Positions 7,295 through 16,044 of a stretch of DNA of 16,044 nt are shown in pieces (within the stretch, counting starts at the first letter, position 1; every line of letters starts with the position of its first letter). Source of the stretch: RECO01 sp050485385 (GTDB taxonomy: Bacteria > Pseudomonadota > Alphaproteobacteria > Geminicoccales > Geminicoccaceae). The stretch spans positions 1 through 16,044 of the forward strand of contig JBJHBG010000111.1 in assembly GCA_050485385.1 (NCBI GenBank). The letters are read 5' to 3'. Position numbers and translations under genes: made by a program. Below the pieces are notes generated by a model. The model was not told the origin of the DNA, did no database searches, and saw nothing but the letters and a program-made list of their open reading frames with translations.

Positions 7295-7915
7295 TCAGGG
7301 CGGACAGTCGTTGGTCGGTGCCGCGCGAACGACCGGGAAGCAGCCCTCCCAGCGCTCGGTCCGCGGTGGCCAAGGGGTAAGGAACGGCGCGTCGGCGTCG
7401 TAGGTCAAGACGCCGTCCGCCTGCAGATCGCGCACCCGCCCGTCGAGATACTCCTTCATCACCGCGAAGCGGCCGTCGCGGAAGGTCGCAATCCAGACGT
7501 CGTTGACCACCTGCCGCCGCCCGCGCCGCACCTCCTGGAACTGGATCTCGACGGCCGCCCGGCCCGTCTCCAGGTCGACGTAGAAGGCATCGTCGGGGAG
7601 ATGGAAGGCCACCTCCTCGGGCGGTGCCGTCGCCGCTTGGCCGCAATAGGCGTCGAGGTCGGCCACGAGCGCATCGCGGCCCTGCAAGCGCGTGGTCGGG
7701 TAGGAGAAGTCCACGTCGTCGGTGACGATTTCCGCCATCAGCTCGAGGTCGCAGTCGGCCCAGGCCCGAGCCATGTCGAGAAACGCCCACTGTACCGCGC
7801 CGCGCGGCGTATCGCGTGGTTCCAGGGGGCCGCCGTAGCGCACGTTCGGGTAGGGTTCCGCCAGGGCGGCCGGGGCGAGTGCGCAAAGGGCGAGCAGGGG
7901 GACGAGACGTTGCAC
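7295..7915 (-). CDS. Secreted NTF2/SnoaL-like protein
   Basis: I take the start as GTG at 7915, because AAGGAG (7921-7926 on the complement) sits 5 nt upstream and the result is a clean signal peptide, (M)QRLVPLLALCALAPAALA, cut after residue 19. An ATG at 7930 would include the ribosome-binding site in the coding sequence. The 206-residue product has an alpha+beta cone fold pattern typical of NTF2/SnoaL-like domains: a helix with AWADCDLELMAEIVTDDVDF (51-70), GRDALVADLDAY (79-90), then strands such as AVEIQFQEVRRG and NDVWIATFRDGRFAVMKEYLDGR (138-160). Such folds bind small molecules or act as isomerases or hydrolases, but no catalytic set is evident, so the function is unknown. Four cysteines remain in the mature protein (55, 91, 192, 204) and could form disulfides. 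It lies 42 nt upstream of the Ntn hydrolase gene on the same strand and probably heads that operon. Confidence 0.75.
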   Translation of the reverse strand: MQRLVPLLALCALAPAALAEPYPNVRYGGPLEPRDTPRGAVQWAFLDMARAWADCDLELMAEIVTDDVDFSYPTTRLQGRDALVADLDAYCGQAATAPPEEVAFHLPDDAFYVDLETGRAAVEIQFQEVRRGRRQVVNDVWIATFRDGRFAVMKEYLDGRVRDLQADGVLTYDADAPFLTPWPPRTERWEGCFPVVRAAPTNDCPP

Positions 7916-7920
7916 CGCTT

Positions 7921-7926
7921 CTCCTT
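7921..7926 (-). promoter_or_regulatory. Ribosome-binding site that decides a GTG start
   Basis: AAGGAG on the minus strand lies 5 nt before the GTG at 7915. It supports GTG rather than the in-frame ATG at 7930, because the site would otherwise lie inside the coding region. Confidence 0.65.
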
Positions 7927-8046
7927 CCATCGTGCTGGTACCGGCGTAGCGTCCGATGACGGAGACGGAAAGGCCCCGTCCACCGGCGGCGACGGATTCG
8001 GAAAGCGCGCGACGCACTCGGGACCAACGCGCACGCTTCCTGGCCG

Positions 8047-9378
8047 TCAGAGTGTCCAGACCACGAGCCTTCGGTCACGGCCGCGGAGGGCGGTCGGGGC
8101 GTGGCGTTGGAGGTCGGGGGCCGGGCCGCCCGCCGCCTGGATCACGGCGTCGCTGAACACCACCCGCACCTGAAGGCGGCGGGTCAGCCGTTCGAGGCGG
8201 CTCGCGACGTTGACGGTATCGCCCAGCACGGCGAACTCCATGCGCCGCTCGGTGCCGATGTCGCCCTGGATCACCGGCCCCCAGTGCACGCCGACGCCGA
8301 GGGCGAGGCTGCCGCTCGGCGGGAAGGCGTCGACCATGGCGCGGGCGCAGGCGACGGCACGCGCAGCGTCGTCGGCCGCGGGCTCCGGCGTGCCGAAGGT
8401 CGCCATCACCCCATCCCCCATGAACTTGTCGAGGGTGCCGCCATGCTCGAAGACCAGGGCCTCGAGCCGTCCGTGGACATCGCGGATCGCCTGGATCACC
8501 TCGACTGCCGGCCGCGTTTCGGCCCAGCCGGTGAAGCCTTCGAGATCGGCGAAGAGCACGGCCACCTGGGTTTCGCGCGGGGCCGTCAACGGCGTGTCGC
8601 GCGTCGCCAGGCGGTCGACGATGGTCGGCGCGAAGTAGCGGGCGAGATTGCCGCGCTCGCGCTCGGCCATGGCCTGACGCAGCATCAGCTTGCGGCCACG
8701 GGCGACGGCCGCCGCCAGGACGGCGGCGACGATCACCAAGATCGCCACCTCCTGAATGCGGGCGACGGGATCGACCACGGTCGGATCGGCCAGATCGCGC
8801 AGCAGGCCCGCCACCCCCTGATCCGCATCGACGCTGCGCCAGCGGTTGCCCGGCAGGGCGACGATCCAGAGCGTGCCGGCCGTCCAGGCGGCAGCGGCCG
8901 CCGCTCCGGCCCACAGGACGAGGCTCGGCCGCACGGCGAAGGCGAGCGGGGCCAGGATCACGAAGTAGAAAAGGAAGTTGTCGAACTTCAGTGCCAATGC
9001 CGTCGGATAGGGCGGGTCGACCAAGGGGTTCGGAAACAGGAGCGCGAAGGTGAGGAGCGCCATGTCGAAGCCGACCAGCAGATAGGCGTCGCGCGAGCGC
9101 GCGACGTTGCGGCGCACGCGGCGCAGCGCCCATTCACCCGCGACGAGGAAAGCCGCGACGATGCCGAGGTAGAAGAGGGCGTGCGGCAGGCGTGTCTGCA
9201 CCAGCACCAGCACCGCGACCGCCAGAAGGGCGAAGCGGCGCACCCGAAGCCCGAGGACGGCCCCGTCGACGCTTTCCCGGCGGATGGTCTCTTGAAGCCG
9301 CGACCGGACCCGGCCGTCGAGTGACGACGGGCCGGTACCCGAAGGCGCCGGCCCGTGCTTCGGCTCGCCGTCGGCCAA
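8047..9378 (-). CDS. Membrane-anchored class III adenylate cyclase
   Basis: The product has 443 residues. A polar N-terminus of about 47 residues precedes roughly six membrane helices (about 48-61, 66-84, 100-116, 134-149, 152-174, 208-226). A short linker with NLARYFAP follows, then a class III cyclase domain (about 272-443). The metal-binding aspartates are Asp278 (FADLEGF) and Asp322 (GDGVM). The purine-selecting pair looks like Lys318 (DKFMGD) with Asp387/Thr388 (LGDTVN), which favours ATP over GTP. The transition-state residues are Asn390 and Arg394 (NVASRLE). All key residues are present, so it should make cAMP. The start is TTG at 9378, 7 nt after the acs stop, with only a weak Shine-Dalgarno sequence; a GTG near 9243 is a less likely alternative because it would remove the charged N-terminus. 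Proximity to acs suggests co-transcription. Confidence 0.9.
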   Translation of the reverse strand: MADGEPKHGPAPSGTGPSSLDGRVRSRLQETIRRESVDGAVLGLRVRRFALLAVAVLVLVQTRLPHALFYLGIVAAFLVAGEWALRRVRRNVARSRDAYLLVGFDMALLTFALLFPNPLVDPPYPTALALKFDNFLFYFVILAPLAFAVRPSLVLWAGAAAAAAWTAGTLWIVALPGNRWRSVDADQGVAGLLRDLADPTVVDPVARIQEVAILVIVAAVLAAAVARGRKLMLRQAMAERERGNLARYFAPTIVDRLATRDTPLTAPRETQVAVLFADLEGFTGWAETRPAVEVIQAIRDVHGRLEALVFEHGGTLDKFMGDGVMATFGTPEPAADDAARAVACARAMVDAFPPSGSLALGVGVHWGPVIQGDIGTERRMEFAVLGDTVNVASRLERLTRRLQVRVVFSDAVIQAAGGPAPDLQRHAPTALRGRDRRLVVWTL

Positions 9379-9385
9379 GCCGCCG

Positions 9386-11317
<1,932 letters not shown>

Positions 11318-11474
11318 CTTGCCTCCTCCAGTACCGGCCAGCCTTGTTGCGCCGCGTCGCCGAGGGGCGCGGGCGAGTGGCCGTATGGTGCCGTGCCGCC
11401 GCGAGAAGACAACGGCCTTAGGGTGCGGACATTGGTCGTTGCGACCATCCTCCAGTGCCGGGGCGCGAGGGGCG
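11318..11474 (-). promoter_or_regulatory. Upstream region of acs with short repeats
   Basis: This 157-nt gap lies between tesA and acs. It holds a 6-bp hairpin, TGGTCG-TTG-CGACCA (11433-11447), and two near-copies of the acs ribosome-binding segment, at 11322-11335 and 11449-11462 (CCTCCAGTACCGG and CCTCCAGTGCCGG on the plus strand). I see no convincing -35/-10 pair and no T-tract terminator for tesA. It probably carries the acs promoter, but the element cannot be pinned down. Confidence 0.3.
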
Positions 11475-12128
11475 TCACGGCCCGGCGTCCGCCTCAAGCC
11501 AATCGCGGAAAGTCGGCCAGATGCGGTCGACCATGACGGCAACGCCGTCGGCGTTGGGGTGGATGCCGTCGGGCTGGTTGAGTCGGACCTCGGCCGCCAC
11601 GCCGTCGAGCAGGAACGGATAGAAGGCGACGTCGTACTCGGCGGCCACGTCCGCGAACGCCGCCTCGTAGCGCCGACCGTAGTCGCTGCCGAGGTTGGGC
11701 GGGGCGAGCATGCCGGCGAGCAGGACGTCGACGCCCGCATCCCGCAACTCCGCCAGCATCGCCGCCAGATTGGCGCGCATGTCGTCGACCGGCAGGGCGC
11801 GCAGGCCGTCGTTGGCGCCGAGCGCCAGCACCACGTGCGAGGGCGCGTCGGCCAGCACCCAGCCGATGCGGGCGGCCCCGCCCGCGGTCGTGTCGCCACT
11901 GACGCCGGCGTTGATCACCTCGCACGCGATCCCCTCGGCCGCCATCCGTGCCGCCATCCGCGACGGCCACGCATCGGCGTCGTCGAGGCCGTAGCCGGCC
12001 GTCAAGCTGTCGCCGACGAACGCGATCCGGCAGTTTTCGTCGGCTGCCGCCCCCGGTGGCAGGTTGAGCAACGCCAGAAGCGCCCCAAGTTGAAGGGCTG
12101 TCGCAAAGGATTGGGAACGGGATCGCAT
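11475..12128 (-). CDS. tesA: TesA-like SGNH esterase (arylesterase / thioesterase I / lysophospholipase L1)
   Basis: The product has 217 residues and a Sec signal peptide ending near GAAA at residue 29, so it acts in the periplasm. All four SGNH blocks are present. Block I is GDSLTAGYGL with nucleophile Ser41, block II is NAGVSGDTT with Gly at 75-78, block III is GANDGLR with Asn106, and block V is DGIHPN with Asp187 and His190. Enzymes of this type hydrolyse acyl-CoA thioesters, aryl esters and lysophospholipids in vitro; the native substrate is unclear. The start at 12128 has GGAG 5 nt upstream, lying inside the first codons of the divergent ybbA gene. The divergent tesA/ybbA-ybbP order is the same as in E. 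coli, which strengthens the call. Confidence 0.93.
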   Translation of the reverse strand: MRSRSQSFATALQLGALLALLNLPPGAAADENCRIAFVGDSLTAGYGLDDADAWPSRMAARMAAEGIACEVINAGVSGDTTAGGAARIGWVLADAPSHVVLALGANDGLRALPVDDMRANLAAMLAELRDAGVDVLLAGMLAPPNLGSDYGRRYEAAFADVAAEYDVAFYPFLLDGVAAEVRLNQPDGIHPNADGVAVMVDRIWPTFRDWLEADAGP

Positions 12129-12137
12129 CGTGGCTCC
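12119..12137. promoter_or_regulatory. Interlocked divergent start region of tesA and ybbA
   Basis: The tesA ATG (12128-12126, minus) and the ybbA GTG (12130-12132, plus) are separated by one base. The tesA ribosome-binding site, CTCC on the plus strand at 12134-12137, lies within ybbA codons 2-3. The weak ybbA site, GGGA at 12119-12122, lies within the first codons of tesA. The promoters of each gene must therefore lie inside the other coding sequence, or the transcripts overlap. Confidence 0.6.
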
Positions 12138-12828
12138 ATTGATCGACGTACGGGACGTTCGGCTGACCCTTCAGGCACCGACCGGCCCCGTGAACATCCT
12201 GCGCGGCATCGATCTCGCGGTCGATGCCGCAACCTCGCTCGCCATCGTCGGCCCATCCGGCTCCGGCAAGTCCAGCCTGCTCGCGGTGATCGCCGGGCTG
12301 GAACGGCCGACCTCGGGTGCCGTGGTCGTCGAGGGTGTCGACATCGCCAGCCTCGACGAGAACGCCCGCGCCGACTGGCGCAGACGTCATTTGGGCATTC
12401 TCTTCCAATCCTTCCACCTCATCCCCACCCTGACGGCGTTGGAGAACGTGGCGGTGCCGCTGGAGTTGGCCGGCCGCCGCGACGCCGAAGCCATGGCGCG
12501 GAGCGGCCTGGAGCGGGTCGGCCTCGGTCCCCGGCTCGGCCATCGCCCGAGCCAGCTTTCCGGCGGCGAACAGCAGCGCGTGGCACTTGCCCGCGCGCTG
12601 GTCGCCGGGCCACGACTCGTGCTGGCCGACGAGCCGACCGGCAATCTCGACGGCGAGACCGCGCACGACGTGGCCGACCTGCTGTTCGCCCTGCCCCGCG
12701 AGGCCGGCGCCACCCTCCTCCTGATCACCCACGACCCGAGGCTAGCCGCCCGCGCCGACCGCCAGGTGCGGATGAACGACGGCAAACTGCACGTCGACGA
12801 TACGGCCTTCCGGGACGCCGCGGCATGA
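12130..12828 (+). CDS. ybbA: ABC transporter ATPase, LolD/YbbA family
   Basis: This 232-residue single ATPase domain is of the MacB/LolD type. It has Walker A GPSGSGKSS (41-49), Q-loop Gln93 within FQSFHLIPTLTALENV, the family-typical signature LSGGEQQRVALARAL (143-157), Walker B LVLADEP (163-169), D-loop GNLD and switch His201. The GEQ signature and the HLIP stretch distinguish this branch from importer ATPases such as the one at 430-2052. The start is GTG at 12130. A TTG at 12139 is possible but would shorten the conserved N-terminus. The gene overlaps the following permease gene by four bases (ATGA, 12825-12828), so the pair is coupled. Relatives work as mechanotransmission pumps or lipoprotein/lipid movers in the envelope; the substrate of the YbbAP branch is not established. 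Confidence 0.93.
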   Translation: MAPLIDVRDVRLTLQAPTGPVNILRGIDLAVDAATSLAIVGPSGSGKSSLLAVIAGLERPTSGAVVVEGVDIASLDENARADWRRRHLGILFQSFHLIPTLTALENVAVPLELAGRRDAEAMARSGLERVGLGPRLGHRPSQLSGGEQQRVALARALVAGPRLVLADEPTGNLDGETAHDVADLLFALPREAGATLLLITHDPRLAARADRQVRMNDGKLHVDDTAFRDAAA

Positions 12829-15341
12829 GCTGGCCCCTGGCGCTGCGGCTGGTCTGGCGCGATCTCCGCGGCAGCCCGCACCTCCTTTGGATCGTCGTCG
12901 CCCTCGCCTTCGGCGTGGCGACGCTCGCCGCCGTCGGCACGGCGCGCCAATCCGTGCTCGACGCCCTCGCCCGCGACGCGGCGGTGCTGCTCGGCGGCGA
13001 CGTGGCGCTGACCACCTCCAGCGCGCCGCTGAGCGACGAGGAACGCCGGACGGCCATCCCGCCCGAAGCGGTCGCCAGCGACGTCGTCACGACGACGACC
13101 CTGGTGCGCACCGTCGATGGCGGCGACGAGGTCACGGTCGCGCTGAAGGGCGTCGACGGGGCCTATCCGCTCTACGGCGAGGTCCGCCTCGACCCGCCGA
13201 TGCCAGTGCAGGAGGCACTGGCGGACGGTGGCCTCGTCGTCGCCAGCGGCCTGCTCGAGCGGCTCGACCTCGCCATCGGCGACAGGGTCCGGATCGGCGA
13301 CGCCACGCTCACCATCCGCGCGGGCCTCGTCGCCGAGCCCGACCGGAGCGGCGGTGGCCCGTTTCAGATCGGCCCACGCGCGCTGGTCTCGCTGACCGAC
13401 CTGGCGACGACGGGAATCATGCAGGAAGGCAGCGTTGCCCGCTTCACCACGCGTCTCGCCTTGCCACCCGGCGCGGACGCGGAGGCAACCGCCGCCGCCA
13501 TCGCCGCGGCCAACCCGGAGGCGCGGTTCCGCGTCCAGAGTGCCGCCACCTCGCAGCCGCAACTCGCCGGCTTGATCGGCCGGCTCGCGACCTTCCTCAC
13601 CCTGGCGGCCTTGGCGGCACTCGCCACCGGCGGCCTCGGCATCGCCCTTGCCACCCGCAGCCATCTGGCGGGCAAGCTCACGACCATCGGCACGCTCAGG
13701 GCCCTCGGCGGCCGGCCGGGCTGGGTCGGCACGCTCTACGGGCTGCAACTCGCCGTCCTCGGCGCGCTCGGCATCGGCCTCGGCCTCGCCATCGGCAGTG
13801 CCCTGCCCTACCTGCTCGCCTACCTCCCGGCCGACGTCCTCCCGGTCGAGGTGACGCCGGCCCCCTCGCCGGCCGCTCTGGCGCTGGCGGCGACCATCGG
13901 CGCCCTGGTGCTGGCGCTGTTCGCGTGGCTACCGCTCGCGGCCGCGCGGCGGACCTCGCCCGCCAACCTGTTTCGCGGCGGCACCGACATGGACGCGGCC
14001 GCCACGACCGGGCGCGACAAGGCCATCGTTGCCCTCATGGCGCTTGCATTGGTCGGGCTGGTTTTCTGGACCGCCGACGCCCGCCAGATCGCGGCGACGG
14101 TGGTCGGCGGCGTCGTGGCCGCGACCGCAGCCCTGCTGCTCCTCGTCGTGGTGCTGCAACGCGCGGCAGGGTCGCTCGCCCGCATCGCCCCGCCGCGCCT
14201 CCGCATGCCGCTGCGCGAGATCGCCCGGCCCGGCGGCGAGACCACCTCGACCGTGCTGGCGCTGGCGCTCGGGCTCGGTCTCTTGACGCTGGTCGGCCAG
14301 ACCGGCCGCACGCTCGATGCCGAGATCACCTCGCAGCTCCCCGGCCGCATGGCCAGCACCGTGTTCATCGACATCCAGCCGCAGCAGAGCGAGCCCTTCG
14401 TTGCCGCCGTCGCGGACCACCCGACCGCCCGGCTCGACGAGATGGTCCCGTATCTTCGTGCCCGTGTGGTCCGAATCGCCGGCGAGACGGCGCGGCCGGA
14501 GAACATCGCGCCGGACCTCGCCTGGTCGCTCAGGGGCGACCGCGGCCTGACCTGGCTGGCGACGCCGCCGGCGGACGAGGGACCGCCGCTCGCGGGTGCG
14601 TGGTGGGATGCCGACTACCGGGGCGACCTCAAGGTGGCGATCCCGGTCGACTTCGCCGAGGGGTACCGCGTCGGCGTCGGCGACACGCTCGGCTTCAACG
14701 TCCTCGGCCGGGTCCTGGAGGCGGAGATCGCCGTCATCCGCCCCGAGATCGAATGGGCCAGGGGCGGGCTCGGCTTCGTCTTCGTCTTCAGCCCGGGCGT
14801 GCTCGACGCGGCGCCGCACGGCTTCATCGCCACGGTCGACGTCGACCCGGCCAACCGCTCCACCCTGCTCGCCGCCGTGCGCGACGTCGGCTCCAACGTC
14901 GTGCCCGTAATGATCGACGAGGCCATCGACGCGTTCGCCGACGTGCTCGACCGCGTCCGCGCGGCGGTCGCGTTCGTCGCCGGCCTGACCCTCGCGAGCG
15001 GGCTCGTGGTGCTCGCCGCCGGGCTGAACGCGGTACGGGCACGGCAGCGTTACGCCTCGGCGATCCTGAAGGCCCTGGGTGCCCGGCGCGCGGACCTCGT
15101 GCGGACCTTTTTGGTCGAGCACGCGGCCCTCGGCGCCGTCGCCGGCGTCGCCGGGGTGATCCTCGGCGTGGTCGGCGCCGTGCTGGTGGCGCAGTACGCC
15201 CTGGCCCTGCCCTTCGCCGGCTCGACCGCCCAGGCGGCGGCGATCCTGGCGCTCGCCTTGACGCTGACCGTGGCCACGGGCCTCATGGGCCTCCAGTCGG
15301 TGGTGCGTCACTCGGCGCAGAGCCTCCTGCGGGCGGGCTGA
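12825..15341 (+). CDS. ybbP: Large FtsX/MacB-like ABC permease, YbbP family
   Basis: The 838-residue length fits the family (about 800). One N-terminal helix (about 21-40) is followed by a large periplasmic domain (about 41-245). The first FtsX-type three-helix bundle (about 250-375) contains KLTTIGTLRALGGRPG (284-299). Two helices (about 400-416 and 423-445), a further hydrophobic segment (about 473-490) and a second periplasmic domain follow. The C-terminal FtsX bundle spans about 705-830 and contains ASAILKALGARRADLVRTF. The duplicated FtsX architecture with about ten helices is the YbbP form. With the YbbA ATPase it should form an inner-membrane complex with a large periplasmic stalk, consistent with work on envelope substrates. 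The start ATG at 12825 overlaps the ybbA stop. The adjacent divergent tesA-like gene suggests a shared role with envelope lipids, which is an inference from conserved order. Confidence 0.93.
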   Translation: MSWPLALRLVWRDLRGSPHLLWIVVALAFGVATLAAVGTARQSVLDALARDAAVLLGGDVALTTSSAPLSDEERRTAIPPEAVASDVVTTTTLVRTVDGGDEVTVALKGVDGAYPLYGEVRLDPPMPVQEALADGGLVVASGLLERLDLAIGDRVRIGDATLTIRAGLVAEPDRSGGGPFQIGPRALVSLTDLATTGIMQEGSVARFTTRLALPPGADAEATAAAIAAANPEARFRVQSAATSQPQLAGLIGRLATFLTLAALAALATGGLGIALATRSHLAGKLTTIGTLRALGGRPGWVGTLYGLQLAVLGALGIGLGLAIGSALPYLLAYLPADVLPVEVTPAPSPAALALAATIGALVLALFAWLPLAAARRTSPANLFRGGTDMDAAATTGRDKAIVALMALALVGLVFWTADARQIAATVVGGVVAATAALLLLVVVLQRAAGSLARIAPPRLRMPLREIARPGGETTSTVLALALGLGLLTLVGQTGRTLDAEITSQLPGRMASTVFIDIQPQQSEPFVAAVADHPTARLDEMVPYLRARVVRIAGETARPENIAPDLAWSLRGDRGLTWLATPPADEGPPLAGAWWDADYRGDLKVAIPVDFAEGYRVGVGDTLGFNVLGRVLEAEIAVIRPEIEWARGGLGFVFVFSPGVLDAAPHGFIATVDVDPANRSTLLAAVRDVGSNVVPVMIDEAIDAFADVLDRVRAAVAFVAGLTLASGLVVLAAGLNAVRARQRYASAILKALGARRADLVRTFLVEHAALGAVAGVAGVILGVVGAVLVAQYALALPFAGSTAQAAAILALALTLTVATGLMGLQSVVRHSAQSLLRAG

Positions 15342-15388
15342 GGGCGAATGGCGGTCACACGACCCGAGCGTCAACCGAGGAGATCCGG

Positions 15389-16044
15389 ATGAGTCCCGTC
15401 CGCGTCGGCATTCTCGTCTTTCCCAAGGTCCAGCAGCTCGATCTGACCGGGCCGTTCGAGGTGTTCGCCTCCTTGCCCGACACCGAGGTGCGGCTGGTCT
15501 GGAAGACCGTGGGCCCGATCGGCACGGCAACGGGGCTGGTGTTGCAGGCGGACCAGGCCTTTGCCGACTGCCCGCAGCTCGACGTACTGTGCGTGCCCGG
15601 CGGCATGGGCGTGAATGCGCTGATGGAGGACGCCGACGTGCTCGACTTCCTTCGCCGCCAGGCGGCCGGCGCACGCTACGTCACCTCGGTCTGCACGGGC
15701 TCGATGGTGCTCGCCGCGGCTGGCCTGCTCGACGGCAGGCGGGCGACGACGCATTGGGCCAGCCACGACCTTCTGGCCCCGCTCGGCGCCGTTCCGGTCG
15801 AGGCGCGCGTGGTCCGCGACGGCAACGTGTTCTCGGGCGGCGGGGTGACCGCGGGCATCGACATGGCGCTGACGGTGGCGGCCGAACTGGCGGGCGAGGA
15901 GACGGCCAAGACGATCCAGCTCTTCCTGGAGTACGCGCCCGAGCCGCCGTTCGACGCGGGCACGCCCCGGACCGCCCCGGCCGCCGTCCTCGCCCGCGCG
16001 CGCGAGCGGGGCCGGGCCAGCCGCGAGGCCCGCGAGGCCATCGT
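15389..16044 (+). CDS. inhA: Isonitrile hydratase, DJ-1/PfpI family (3' end cut by window)
   Basis: The first 218 codons are present and no stop occurs before the window edge. Pseudomonas isonitrile hydratase has about 228 residues, so only a short tail should be missing. The similarity to InhA that I recall runs along the whole length: FPKVQQLDLTGPFEVFASLP (11-30), DVLCVPGGMGVNALMEDADV (65-84), YVTSVCTGSMVLAAAGLLDG (97-116), RRATTHWASHDLLAPLGA (117-134) and LEYAPEPPFDAG (179-190). The nucleophilic-elbow Cys102 and the conserved Asp18 and Thr103 are all kept, so the enzyme should be active; it hydrates isonitriles to N-substituted formamides. The ATG at 15389 has GAGGAGAT (15377-15384) 4 nt upstream. 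The gene follows ybbP on the same strand after 47 nt, so it may be read through from ybbAP or have its own promoter. A related DJ-1/PfpI amidase-like role is a fallback. Confidence 0.88.
   Translation, partial: MSPVRVGILVFPKVQQLDLTGPFEVFASLPDTEVRLVWKTVGPIGTATGLVLQADQAFADCPQLDVLCVPGGMGVNALMEDADVLDFLRRQAAGARYVTSVCTGSMVLAAAGLLDGRRATTHWASHDLLAPLGAVPVEARVVRDGNVFSGGGVTAGIDMALTVAAELAGEETAKTIQLFLEYAPEPPFDAGTPRTAPAAVLARARERGRASREAREAI

Noticed and set aside
5687..8173. Second plus-strand open frame of about 830 codons
   Set aside because: It is antisense to the Ntn hydrolase and NTF2-like genes. It shows low-complexity composition and no recognisable motifs, while the minus-strand products have full family signatures.
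11318..11899. N-terminal extension of acetyl-CoA synthetase
   Set aside because: It overlaps tesA. The ATG at 11317 has a perfect ribosome-binding site and gives a normal-length protein.
13929..15674. Minus-strand open frame of about 580 codons across ybbP and inhA
   Set aside because: It spans two well-supported plus-strand genes and encodes only Arg/Gly/Asp-rich sequence.

Overview
The window is a GC-rich chromosomal segment. Its codon positions are dominated by G/C, several genes use GTG or TTG starts, and neighbouring genes overlap or nearly touch. Gene content and codon use suggest a high-GC Proteobacterium, most likely an alphaproteobacterium of the Rhodospirillales type. This is an inference from protein style; no rRNA or other phylogenetic marker is present. 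I see no rRNA, tRNA, CRISPR array, insertion sequence, phage gene or replication origin.

Layout. (1) Positions 1-362 (+): a small two-helix membrane protein of unknown function, preceded by a very strong ribosome-binding site that is spaced for a 7-codon leader ORF rather than for the gene itself. (2) Positions 430-7915 (-): a peptide-uptake locus. In transcription order it holds a secreted NTF2/SnoaL-like protein, a gamma-glutamyltransferase-family Ntn hydrolase, a periplasmic family-5 solute-binding protein, two DppB/DppC-type permeases and a fused two-domain ATPase. A GC-rich compound palindrome lies between the binding protein and the permeases. The locus resembles E. coli iaaA-gsiABCD in pairing an Ntn hydrolase with a peptide importer. 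(3) Positions 8047-11317 (-): acetyl-CoA synthetase (acs) followed 7 nt later by a membrane-anchored class III adenylate cyclase. (4) Positions 11475-15341: the conserved tesA / ybbA-ybbP divergent cluster, a periplasmic SGNH esterase facing a LolD-like ATPase and a large FtsX-like permease. The start codons of tesA and ybbA are separated by one base. (5) Position 15389 to the window end (+): an isonitrile hydratase (inhA), cut by the window edge.

How the genes fit together. The ABC system probably captures a peptide or modified amino acid and imports it. The Ntn hydrolase in the same locus may cleave it, but it lacks most residues that classical gamma-glutamyltransferases use to hold the glutamyl group, so the substrate is open. 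Coupling acs to an adenylate cyclase would tie acetate activation to cAMP signalling. Most of the window is ordinary metabolism and transport. The points most worth checking are the divergent GGT active site, the intra-operon palindrome, the acs-cyclase pairing, the leader ORF and the interlocked tesA/ybbA starts.
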